DNA from: Mesostigma viride
Taxonomy: Eukaryota > Streptophyta > Mesostigmatophyceae > Mesostigmatales > Mesostigmataceae
Length of the DNA: 64,000 nucleotides
Assembly: GCA_009746045.1 (NCBI GenBank)
Contig: RPFO01001726.1
Location: forward strand, 1-64,000
Direction: 5' to 3'
The notes under the pieces were generated by a model. That model worked only from the letters and a program-made list of their open reading frames with translations. It was not told the DNA's origin and searched no databases. A program made the position numbers and the translations under genes. Below, piece by piece: positions 1-11,871 of this stretch; position 1 is the stretch's first letter; every line of letters starts with the position of its first letter.

Positions 1-86
1 GATTTCGGCGTCGGATACTTGGAAATTTCGTTACGTTCGTATCGCCAGTGAAATTCTGACAAATTTTATCCTGAACTATTTCGCAT

Positions 87-312
87 CATAACATGACTCC
101 GTTGGGAGATCATCATGTAGCACTGGCTAACATATTCCCTTGCTGGATGGATGGAGGTAGGTGAAGAATTAAACCTTTTTTGACCTTATTTGTCTAATTG
201 TAATTGCCTAGCACAGTCTACCTAGAGGAGGGCCCTGATTGGACAATTGTGGCCATGTACGTAATTATGCTACATGTCGTACATGATCTCCCAACAAGTC
301 ATGTTATAATTT
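87..312. repeat. Fold-back segment of inverted LINE-tail-like arms
   Basis: The left arm near 87-125 (ATAACATGACTCCGTTGGGA and onward) is the imperfect reverse complement of the right arm near 270-312, giving arms of about 38 bp around a spacer of about 150 bp. The same arm sequence occurs alone at 58,014-58,060 as the 3' end of a LINE fragment with a TAATTT tail. This may therefore be two LINE tails in opposite orientation rather than a DNA transposon. It is repeated in units 2-4 and missing from the fifth, partial copy at 16,738. Confidence 0.6.
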
Positions 313-670
313 AATTTCATTTCAATGCTAGCATGTCTTGTTGCATGCCCTCAAAGCTAAAATTGTTTATCACGTGCAGAGAGAGCCCGCACAATGAATT
401 TCAGCGTACCATTCATTAATTAATTATACCATGCGATATACTTTACAGATATTTCGCTGTCAAATACTTCGAAATTCGGGTACTGCTTTTTGCAAGCCAG
501 CCATAAGGACCAAACACTCCCATGCAAACTCCCATTTTCATCATTAATTAATATTCATTGAGTGGCAATCCTTTCATTCCTTTGTTCACACATGCACCAT
601 CCGTCATTCCCATTATTAAATTGAAAAAATTAAATCATAGCATGACTCCGTGGTGCCCACTATGACTTCA

Positions 671-1990
671 TGGGGGGGGGCTGGCATGCTTGCGTGGTGT
701 GGGGGGGCCTCGCATGCGTGCGTGGGTGTGGGGGGGGCTCGCATGCGTGCGTGGGTGTGGGGGGGAGTGGCATGCATGCGTGGGTGTGGTGGGGGGCTGC
801 CATGCATGCGTGGGGTTAGGGGGGGCTGGCACGCGTGTGTGGGTTCGTGGGGTGGCTGCCATGCGTGCGTGGGTGTGTGGGGTGGCTGGCATGCGTAAGT
901 GGGTGTGGGGGGTGGCATGCGTGCATGGGTTTGTGATGGGCTGGCATGCATGCGTGGGTTTGGGGGGGAGCTGCCATGCACGCATGGGTGTGGGGGGGGA
1001 GTGGCATGCATGCGTGGGTGTGGTGGGGAGCTGCCATGCGTACGTTGGTGACGGGGGTGGCTGGCATGCATAAGTGGGTTGGTGGGGTGGCTGGCATGCA
1101 TGCGTGCATGTGGGGGGGGGCTGGCATGCGTGCGTGGGTGTGGGGGGGCTCGCATGCGTGCGTGGGTGTGTGGGGGGGCTCGCATGCGTGCGTGGGTGTG
1201 GGGGGGGAGTGGCATGCATGCGTGGGTGTGGTGGGGGGCTGCCATGCATGCGTGGGGTTAGGGGGGGGCTGGCACGCGTGTGTGGGTTGGTGGGGTGGCT
1301 GCCATGCGTGCGTGCGTGGGTGTGTGGGGTGGCTGGCATGCGTACGTGGGTGTGGGGGGTGGCTGGCATGCATAAGCGGGTTTGTGATGGGCTGGCATGC
1401 GTGCGTGGGTTGGTGGGGTGGCTGGCATGCATGCGTGCATGTGGGGGGTCGCTGGCATGCATGCGTGGGTTTGTGGGGTAGCTGGCATGCGGGGGTGGGT
1501 GTGGGAGGGGCTGGCATGCATGCGTGGGTGTGGGGGGTGGCTGGCATGCATGCCTGCATGTGGGGTAGGGCTGGCATGCGTGCGTGGGTGTGTGGGGGGC
1601 TGCCATGCGTGTGTCGGGGGGCTGGCATGCGTGGGTGGTTGGCGGGGGGAGTGGCATGCATGCGTGGGTGTGGTGGGGAGCTGCCATGCATGCGTGGTTT
1701 TAAGGGGGGGCTGGCACGCGTGCGTGGGTTCGTGGGGTGGCTGCCATGCGTGCGTGGGTGTGGGGGTGGCTGGCATGCGTAAGTGGCTGTGGGGGTTGCT
1801 GGAATGCATAAGTGGGTTGTGGGGTGGCTGGCATGCGTGCGTGGGTGTGGGGGTGGCTGGCATGCGTGCGTGGATTGGTGGGGTGGCTGGCATGCATGCG
1901 GGCATGTGGGGGGTGGCTGGAATCCATGCGTGGGTTTGTGGGGTATAGCTAACATGTGTGCGTGGGTGTGGGAGGGGCTGGCATGCATGC
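671..1990. repeat. 30-bp GT-rich minisatellite block, unit 1
   Basis: About 44 imperfect copies of a 30-bp unit of the form GGCTGGCATGCGTGCGTGGG followed by TGTG and a G run. Equivalent blocks lie at about 4633-5945, 8588-9902, 12544-13858 and 17124-18440. Both strands stay open for hundreds of codons (His/Pro/Thr/Ala-rich or Gly/Val/Trp/Cys-rich) only because 30 is a multiple of three. I do not regard these as proteins. Confidence 0.95.
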
Positions 1991-2960
1991 GTTGGTTGAC
2001 ATGCCATGGATGAAAAACACCAAGAAGAGTATATGGCCCCGCTGCCACCAAAAATCACCTGGTTGATCAACCAAGGGGATAGCCTGCACAGTGAGACACA
2101 AACACAGCAGACCCAGCAAAGCAAAATTCAGGTTGTAAGCGAGTGGAGATTACTTTTGACATGCTTGATGAAGAAATATATAACACACCTTCTATTGTCA
2201 CACCTTCTATAAACAAATGGTTGATTGATCACCTTATACACCACGTAAACATGCTACCAGACGCGCTCTTCAGTCCAGTCAAAATCCACGTGCGAAGCAA
2301 GTCAGCTTACGCAGAAAGCACCATGAATGTCAGCGAGTACAGCAGTAAATGACGCCCCAAACCCGTGACCAGGCAAGCATCCAGAGGGGCTTTCACCGCC
2401 CAGTATATTCCAGAAAAAAGCATCACAGATCCTTGGGCAACGGACGTTCACACAGGACATGCGAAGGACCATGAAGATGGCGTCCTGCACGGCTAATCTG
2501 CGTTTTTAAAAACCCTTGCTACGCTATGTCTTTGCTGCGACTAGGTGGATTCGGCGAAATGGAAAGAACGCAACCATGAAAATGCATCAGAAAGAGAGCA
2601 GGTACTACCCCGGTCATCGAAACAAACGCCTCACAATCGGCATCGCCGGTTACGTCCCGTGGCAAAAAATCCAGCGTTCTTTCCAATATGATGCGGCGAC
2701 AGCAGAAGCTCGTTGGCCACACCCCAAGCCTTCCACGAACAGCAAACTGATTTCACTAGGCATCCAATACGTAAAGCAGTTAAGCATGATACTACAATAC
2801 CTAAATCTACAACGACATTCCATTTCCAGGTCGCCATAGCGACACGGACCTCTCCCACGCAGGTATCACTCCGTTGACGCACCTCCAGCTCATAAAATTT
2901 CGCACTTGCTCTTCAAACATAAAATTTTGACGTATAAAACCATGGCTGCGCATTCCCCAT
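1991..2960. repeat. Satellite module A, also dispersed in inverted orientation
   Basis: Non-minisatellite part of the unit, following the last GCATGCATGC. It contains short open frames on both strands, none with a domain I recognise. A diverged copy in opposite orientation lies at 22,818-23,815 and starts exactly at the minisatellite edge. This suggests the module existed as a dispersed repeat independently of the array. The stretch 2,960-3,600 holds no gene I can support. Confidence 0.7.
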
Positions 2961-3618
2961 CCCAATTTTCTAGCCTACGTTGCCTGCCATCGCCAGCCAG
3001 CACAAGGAAAATTGCTCGCGCAGCACGTCACTTTGTTTTTCGCCCCGAGCATGCCGCACGCTTTGCCAATAATTCCCAGTTCCCACTGCCCAGCAAGAAA
3101 AAAGTGGGGGAGGGGGGGCTATCGCTAACTGAAAATTCCGTCTCGTTTGATTCTATTTCCCCTGTTCAGGCGCGAACGTTTCCGTTCAGCACGGCTGAAA
3201 ACGCTTTCCTTCAGAACTGTCATTTCGTCTCGCTTGCTTATCAAATTTGACATCCCACGTCCTGTGCCTTGAAAAGTTTTAGTACAGATATCAGTTCGCG
3301 ACTTTTTGTTTGACGCTTAAAAGAGTCAACGCGCCGTAATGTCCTGAGGCCGCGCGGATTGGCGAGACGCCCCACCTGCCCGCAAAAGTCTGAACATGTT
3401 CAGCGTTTCAGCACCCGTTCAGAATTCCTGAGACTCGATCTCCAAGGTTTGGGGATTTTCTTTGTACTACGCCGACTGGCCATCTCGCTACGGTCCTGGA
3501 CGTCGTCCGCTCCCGCGCTAGGGGGCGCGGGGGACGGCCCCACTTCCGGCCTACGGCCGCGGCCAAAGTTTTCGGGCGTCATAAATCGTAGTTACTAGTA
3601 GGGGACAAGAAAAAAGTG

Positions 3619-3648
3619 GGGGAGGGGGGGCTATCGCCCCCCCTCCCC
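3619..3648. repeat. Perfect G/C hairpin (13-bp arms, TATC loop)
   Basis: A G-rich 13-mer (four G, A, seven G, C) at 3619-3631 is followed by TATC and its exact reverse complement at 3636-3648. The hairpin recurs in the other units with small run-length changes; unit 3 (near 11,540) has fewer C. A related G-rich half without the C arm lies near 3,100. Confidence 0.85.
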
Positions 3649-3960
3649 GACTTGAGAGGACGTGACTCGCCGCTAGCGGCCCAGAGGCCGATAGTCGACC
3701 TTCTGGGCGCCAACCGCACCGGCCCGCGCGACGCGCCAAGACCCTTCCACGGAGGACGCGCGGGCGGACGATTCCGACCGGGACGAACCGCCGCCGTGCG
3801 CCACGCGCAACGGACCCTTCCCCGTCAACACCGTGGAAGCTCTCCGAGCGTGAGATACTTGGAAATTTCGTCACGTTCGTATCGAAAATGAAATTTCTGA
3901 CAAATTTATCAGCTCGGACTTGACCACAATGAATTTCAGCATACCATTCGATACAACAAT

Positions 3961-6900
3961 GATATTTCGGCGTCGGATACTTGGAAATTTCGTTACGTTC
4001 GTATCGCCAGTGAAATTCTGACAAATTTTATCCTGAACTATTTCGCATCATAACATGACTCCGTTGGGAGATCATCATGTAGCACTGGCTAACATATTCC
4101 CTTGCTGGATGGATGGAGGTAGGTGAAGAATTAAACCTTTTTTGACCTTATTTGTCTAATTGTAATTGCCTAGCACAGTCTACCTAGAGGAGGGCCCTGA
4201 TTGGACAATTGTGGCCATGTACGTAATTATGCTACATGTCGTACATGATCTCCCAACAAGTCATGTTATAATTTAATTTCATTTCAATGCTAGCATGTCT
4301 TGTTGCATGCCCTCAAAGCTAAAATTGTTTATCACGTGCAGAGAGAGCCCGCACAATGAATTTCAGCGTACCATTCATTAATTAATTATACCATGCGATA
4401 TACTTTACAGATATTTCGCTGTCAAATACTTCGAAATTCGGGTACTGCTTTTTGCAAGCCAGCCATAAGGACCAAACACTCCCATGCAAACTCCCATTTT
4501 CATCATTAATTAATATTCATTGAGTGGCAATCCTTTCATTCCTTTGTTCACACATGCACCATCCGTCATTCCCATTATTAAATTGAAAAAATTAAATCAT
4601 AGCATGACTCCGTGGTGCCCACTATGACTTCATGGGGGGGGCTGGCATGCTTGCGTGGGTGTGGGGGGCCTCGCATGCGTGCGTGGGTGTGGGGGGGGCT
4701 CGCATGCGTGCGTGGGTGTGGGGGGGAGTGGCATGCATGCGTGGGTGTGGTGGGGGGCTGCCATGCATGCGTGGGGTTAGGGGGGGGCTGGCACGCGTGT
4801 GTGGGTTCGTGGGGTGGCTGCCATGCGTGCGTGGGTGTGTGGGGTGGCTGGCATGCGTAAGTGGGTGTGGGGGTGGCATGCGTGCATGGGTTTGTGATGG
4901 GCTGGCATGCATGCGTGGGTTTGGGGGGGAGCTGCCATGCACGCATGGGTGTGGGGGGGAGTGGCATGCATGCGTGGGTGTGGTGGGGAGCTGCCATGCG
5001 TACGTTGGTGACGGGGGTGGCTGGCATGCATAAGTGGGTTGGTGGGGTGGCTGGCATGCATGCGTGCATGTGGGGGGGGCTGGCATGCGTGCGTGGGTGT
5101 GTGGGGGGGCTCGCATGCGTGCGTGGGTGTGTGGGGGGGCTCGCATGCGTGCGTGGGTGTGGGGGGGAGTGGCATGCATGCGTGGGTGTGGTGGGGGGCT
5201 GCCATGCATGCGTGGGGTTAGGGGGGGCTGGCACGCGTGTGTGGGTTGGTGGGGTGGCTGCCATGCGTGCGTGGGTGTGTGGGGTGGCTGGCATGCGTAC
5301 GTGGGTGTGGGGGTGGCTGGCATGCATAAGCGGGTTTGTGATGGGCTGGCATGCGTGCGTGGGTTGGTGGGGTGGCTGGCATGCATGCGTGCATGTGGGG
5401 GGTCGCTGGCATGCATGCGTGGGTTTGTGGGGTAGCTGGCATGCGGGGGTGGGTGTGGGAGGGGCTGGCATGCATGCGTGGGTGTGGGGGGTGGCTGGCA
5501 TGCATGCCTGCATGTGGGGTAGGGCTGGCATGCGTGCGTGGGTGTGTGGGGGGCTGCCATGCGTGTGTCGGGGGGCTGGCATGCGTGGGTGGTTGGCGGG
5601 GGGAGTGGCATGCATGCGTGGGTGTGGTGGGGAGCTGCCATGCATGCGTGGTTTTAAGGGGGGGCTGGCACGCGTGCGTGGGTTCGTGGGGTGGCTGCCA
5701 TGCGTGCGTGGGTGTGGGGGGTGGCTGGCATGCGTAAGTGGCTGTGGGGGTTGCTGGAATGCATAAGTGGGTTGTGGGGTGGCTGGCATGCGTGCGTGGG
5801 TGTGGGGGTGGCTGGCATGCGTGCGTGGATTGGTGGGGTGGCTGGCATGCATGCGGGCATGTGGGGGGTGGCTGGAATCCATGCGTGGGTTTGTGGGGTA
5901 TAGCTAACATGTGTGCGTGGGTGTGGGAGGGGCTGGCATGCATGCGTTGGTTGACATGCCATGGATGAAAAACACCAAGAAGAGTATATGGCCCCGCTGC
6001 CACCAAAAATCACCTGGTTGATCAACCAAGGGGATAGCCTGCACAGTGAGACACAAACACAGCAGACCCAGCAAAGCAAAATTCAGGTTGTAAGCGAGTG
6101 GAGATTACTTTTGACATGCTTGATGAAGAAATATATAACACACCTTCTATTGTCACACCTTCTATAAACAAATGGTTGATTGATCACCTTATACACCACG
6201 TAAACATGCTACCAGACGCGCTCTTCAGTCCAGTCAAAATCCACGTGCGAAGCAAGTCAGCTTACGCAGAAAGCACCATGAATGTCAGCGAGTACAGCAG
6301 TAAATGACGCCCCAAACCCGTGACCAGGCAAGCATCCAGAGGGGCTTTCACCGCCCAGTATATTCCAGAAAAAAGCATCACAGATCCTTGGGCAACGGAC
6401 GTTCACACAGGACATGCGAAGGACCATGAAGATGGCGTCCTGCACGGCTAATCTGCGTTTTTAAAAACCCTTGCTACGCTATGTCTTTGCTGCGACTAGG
6501 TGGATTCGGCGAAATGGAAAGAACGCAACCATGAAAATGCATCAGAAAGAGAGCAGGTACTACCCCGGTCATCGAAACAAACGCCTCACAATCGGCATCG
6601 CCGGTTACGTCCCGTGGCAAAAAATCCAGCGTTCTTTCCAATATGATGCGGCGACAGCAGAAGCTCGTTGGCCACACCCCAAGCCTTCCACGAACAGCAA
6701 ACTGATTTCACTAGGCATCCAATACGTAAAGCAGTTAAGCATGATACTACAATACCTAAATCTACAACGACATTCCATTTCCAGGTCGCCATAGCGACAC
6801 GGACCTCTCCCACGCAGGTATCACTCCGTTGACGCACCTCCAGCTCATAAAATTTCGCACTTGCTCTTCAAACATAAAATTTTGACGTATAAAACCATGG

Positions 6901-7915
6901 CTGCGCATTCCCCATCCCAATTTTCTAGCCTACGTTGCCTGCCATCGCCAGCCAGCACAAGGAAAATTGCTCGCGCAGCACGTCACTTTGTTTTTCGCCC
7001 CGAGCATGCCGCACGCTTTGCCAATAATTCCCAGTTCCCACTGCCCAGCAAGAAAAAAGTGGGGGAGGGGGGGCTATCGCTAACTGAAAATTCCGTCTCG
7101 TTTGATTCTATTTCCCCTGTTCAGGCGCGAACGTTTCCGTTCAGCACGGCTGAAAACGCTTTCCTTCAGAACTGTCATTTCGTCTCGCTTGCTTATCAAA
7201 TTTGACATCCCACGTCCTGTGCCTTGAAAAGTTTTAGTACAGATATCAGTTCGCGACTTTTTGTTTGACGCTTAAAAGAGTCAACGCGCCGTAATGTCCT
7301 GAGGCCGCGCGGATTGGCGAGACGCCCCACCTGCCCGCAAAAGTCTGAACATGTTCAGCGTTTCAGCACCCGTTCAGAATTCCTGAGACTCGATCTCCAA
7401 GGTTTGGGGATTTTCTTTGTACTACGCCGACTGGCCATCTCGCTACGGTCCTGGACGTCGTCCGCTCCCGCGCTAGGGGGCGCGGGGGACGGCCCCACTT
7501 CCGGCCTACGGCCGCGGCCAAAGTTTTCGGGCGTCATAAATCGTAGTTACTAGTAGGGGACAAGAAAAAAGTGGGGGAGGGGGGGCTATCGCCCCCCCTC
7601 CCCGACTTGAGAGGACGTGACTCGCCGCTAGCGGCCCAGAGGCCGATAGTCGACCTTCTGGGCGCCAACCGCACCGGCCCGCGCGACGCGCCAAGACCCT
7701 TCCACGGAGGACGCGCGGGCGGACGATTCCGACCGGGACGAACCGCCGCCGTGCGCCACGCGCAACGGACCCTTCCCCGTCAACACCGTGGAAGCTCTCC
7801 GAGCGTGAGATACTTGGAAATTTCGTCACGTTCGTATCGAAAATGAAATTTCTGACAAATTTATCAGCTCGGACTTGACCACAATGAATTTCAGCATACC
7901 ATTCGATACAACAAT
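3961..7915. repeat. Satellite unit 2
   Basis: Second full unit, same module order as unit 1. Minisatellite block about 4633-5945. It ends with the near-duplicated 110-bp motif (GATACTTGGAAATTTCGTCA type) that also opens the next unit. Confidence 0.95.
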
Positions 7916-10900
7916 GATATTTCGGCGTCGGATACTTGGAAATTTCGTTACGTTCGTATCGCCAGTGAAATTCTGACAAATTTTATCCTGAACTATTTCG
8001 CATCATAACATGACTCCGTTGGGAGATCATCATGTAGCACTGGCTAACATATTCCCTTGCTGGATGGATGGAGGTAGGTGAAGAATTAAACCTTTTTTGA
8101 CCTTATTTGTCTAATTGTAATTGCCTAGCACAGTCTACCTAGAGGAGGGCCCTGATTGGACAATTGTGGCCATGTACGTAATTATGCTACATGTCGTACA
8201 TGATCTCCCAACAAGTCATGTTATAATTTAATTTCATTTCAATGCTAGCATGTCTTGTTGCATGCCCTCAAAGCTAAAATTGTTTATCACGTGCAGAGAG
8301 AGCCCGCACAATGAATTTCAGCGTACCATTCATTAATTAATTATACCATGCGATATACTTTACAGATATTTCGCTGTCAAATACTTCGAAATTCGGGTAC
8401 TGCTTTTTGCAAGCCAGCCATAAGGACCAAACACTCCCATGCAAACTCCCATTTTCATCATTAATTAATATTCATTGAGTGGCAATCCTTTCATTCCTTT
8501 GTTCACACATGCACCATCCGTCATTCCCATTATTAAATTGAAAAAATTAAATCATAGCATGACTCCGTGGTGCCCACTATGACTTCATGGGGGGGGCTGG
8601 CATGCTTGCGTGGGTGTGGGGGGCCTCGCATGCGTGCGTGGGTGTGGGGGGGGCTCGCATGCGTGCGTGGGTGTGGGGGGGAGTGGCATGCATGCGTGGG
8701 TGTGGTGGGGGGCTGCCATGCATGCGTGGGGTTAGGGGGGGGCTGGCACGCGTGTGTGGGTTCGTGGGGTGGCTGCCATGCGTGCGTGGGTGTGTGGGGT
8801 GGCTGGCATGCGTAAGTGGGTGTGGGGGGTGGCATGCGTGCATGGGTTTGTGATGGGCTGGCATGCATGCGTGGGTTTGGGGGGGAGCTGCCATGCACGC
8901 ATGGGTGTGGGGGGGAGTGGCATGCATGCGTGGGTGTGGTGGGGAGCTGCCATGCGTACGTTGGTGACGGGGGTGGCTGGCATGCATAAGTGGGTTGGTG
9001 GGGTGGCTGGCATGCATGCGTGCATGTGGGGGGGGCTGGCATGCGTGCGTGGGTGTGTGGGGGGCTCGCATGCGTGCGTGGGTGTGTGGGGGGGCTCGCA
9101 TGCGTGCGTGGGTGTGGGGGGGAGTGGCATGCATGCGTGGGTGTGGTGGGGGGCTGCCATGCATGCGTGGGGTTAGGGGGGGCTGGCACGCGTGTGTGGG
9201 TTGGTGGGGTGGCTGCCATGCGTGCGTGGGTGTGTGGGGTGGCTGGCATGCGTACGTGGGTGTGGGGGGTGGCTGGCATGCATAAGCGGGTTTGTGATGG
9301 GCTGGCATGCGTGCGTGGGTTGGTGGGGTGGCTGGCATGCATGCGTGCATGTGGGGGGTCGCTGGCATGCATGCGTGGGTTTGTGGGGTAGCTGGCATGC
9401 GGGGGTGGGTGTGGGAGGGGCTGGCATGCATGCGTGGGTGTGGGGGGTGGCTGGCATGCATGCCTGCATGTGGGGTAGGGCTGGCATGCGTGCGTGGGTG
9501 TGTGGGGGGGCTGCCATGCGTGTGTCGGGGGGCTGGCATGCGTGGGTGGTTGGCGGGGGGAGTGGCATGCATGCGTGGGTGTGGTGGGGAGCTGCCATGC
9601 ATGCGTGGTTTTAAGGGGGGGCTGGCACGCGTGCGTGGGTTCGTGGGGTGGCTGCCATGCGTGCGTGGGTGTGGGGGGTGGCTGGCATGCGTAAGTGGCT
9701 GTGGGGGTTGCTGGAATGCATAAGTGGGTTGTGGGGTGGCTGGCATGCGTGCGTGGGTGTGGGGGTGGCTGGCATGCGTGCGTGGATTGGTGGGGTGGCT
9801 GGCATGCATGCGGGCATGTGGGGGGTGGCTGGAATCCATGCGTGGGTTTGTGGGGTATAGCTAACATGTGTGCGTGGGTGTGGGAGGGGCTGGCATGCAT
9901 GCGTTGGTTGACATGCCATGGATGAAAAACACCAAGAAGAGTATATGGCCCCGCTGCCACCAAAAATCACCTGGTTGATCAACCAAGGGGATAGCCTGCA
10001 CAGTGAGACACAAACACAGCAGACCCAGCAAAGCAAAATTCAGGTTGTAAGCGAGTGGAGATTACTTTTGACATGCTTGATGAAGAAATATATAACACAC
10101 CTTCTATTGTCACACCTTCTATAAACAAATGGTTGATTGATCACCTTATACACCACGTAAACATGCTACCAGACGCGCTCTTCAGTCCAGTCAAAATCCA
10201 CGTGCGAAGCAAGTCAGCTTACGCAGAAAGCACCATGAATGTCAGCGAGTACAGCAGTAAATGACGCCCCAAACCCGTGACCAGGCAAGCATCCAGAGGG
10301 GCTTTCACCGCCCAGTATATTCCAGAAAAAAGCATCACAGATCCTTGGGCAACGGACGTTCACACAGGACATGCGAAGGACCATGAAGATGGCGTCCTGC
10401 ACGGCTAATCTGCGTTTTTAAAAACCCTTGCTACGCTATGTCTTTGCTGCGACTAGGTGGATTCGGCGAAATGGAAAGAACGCAACCATGAAAATGCATC
10501 AGAAAGAGAGCAGGTACTACCCCGGTCATCGAAACAAACGCCTCACAATCGGCATCGCCGGTTACGTCCCGTGGCAAAAAATCCAGCGTTCTTTCCAATA
10601 TGATGCGGCGACAGCAGAAGCTCGTTGGCCACACCCCAAGCCTTCCACGAACAGCAAACTGATTTCACTAGGCATCCAATACGTAAAGCAGTTAAGCATG
10701 ATACTACAATACCTAAATCTACAACGACATTCCATTTCCAGGTCGCCATAGCGACACGGACCTCTCCCACGCAGGTATCACTCCGTTGACGCACCTCCAG
10801 CTCATAAAATTTCGCACTTGCTCTTCAAACATAAAATTTTGACGTATAAAACCATGGCTGCGCATTCCCCATCCCAATTTTCTAGCCTACGTTGCCTGCC

Positions 10901-11871
10901 ATCGCCAGCCAGCACAAGGAAAATTGCTCGCGCAGCACGTCACTTTGTTTTTCGCCCCGAGCATGCCGCACGCTTTGCCAATAATTCCCAGTTCCCACTG
11001 CCCAGCAAGAAAAAAGTGGGGGAGGGGGGGCTATCGCTAACTGAAAATTCCGTCTCGTTTGATTCTATTTCCCCTGTTCAGGCGCGAACGTTTCCGTTCA
11101 GCACGGCTGAAAACGCTTTCCTTCAGAACTGTCATTTCGTCTCGCTTGCTTATCAAATTTGACATCCCACGTCCTGTGCCTTGAAAAGTTTTAGTACAGA
11201 TATCAGTTCGCGACTTTTTGTTTGACGCTTAAAAGAGTCAACGCGCCGTAATGTCCTGAGGCCGCGCGGATTGGCGAGACGCCCCACCTGCCCGCAAAAG
11301 TCTGAACATGTTCAGCGTTTCAGCACCCGTTCAGAATTCCTGAGACTCGATCTCCAAGGTTTGGGGATTTTCTTTGTACTACGCCGACTGGCCATCTCGC
11401 TACGGTCCTGGACGTCGTCCGCTCCCGCGCTAGGGGGCGCGGGGGACGGCCCCACTTCCGGCCTACGGCCGCGGCCAAAGTTTTCGGGCGTCATAAATCG
11501 TAGTTACTAGTAGGGGACAAGAAAAAAGTGGGGGAGGGGGGGCTATCGCCCCCCTCCCCGACTTGAGAGGACGTGACTCGCCGCTAGCGGCCCAGAGGCC
11601 GATAGTCGACCTTCTGGGCGCCAACCGCACCGGCCCGCGCGACGCGCCAAGACCCTTCCACGGAGGACGCGCGGGCGGACGATTCCGACCGGGACGAACC
11701 GCCGCCGTGCGCCACGCGCAACGGACCCTTCCCCGTCAACACCGTGGAAGCTCTCCGAGCGTGAGATACTTGGAAATTTCGTCACGTTCGTATCGAAAAT
11801 GAAATTTCTGACAAATTTATCAGCTCGGACTTGACCACAATGAATTTCAGCATACCATTCGATACAACAAT
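7916..11871. repeat. Satellite unit 3
   Basis: Third full unit, minisatellite about 8588-9902. The GC hairpin in this copy is shortened in the C arm, which moves the small open frames relative to the other copies. This is one sign that these frames are not under coding constraint. Confidence 0.95.

Noticed and set aside
616..2124. Long His/Pro/Thr/Ala-rich open frames (up to about 476 codons in other units) across the minisatellite
   Set aside because: The 30-bp period keeps all phases open on both strands, frames differ between copies with G-run length, and there is no non-repetitive domain.
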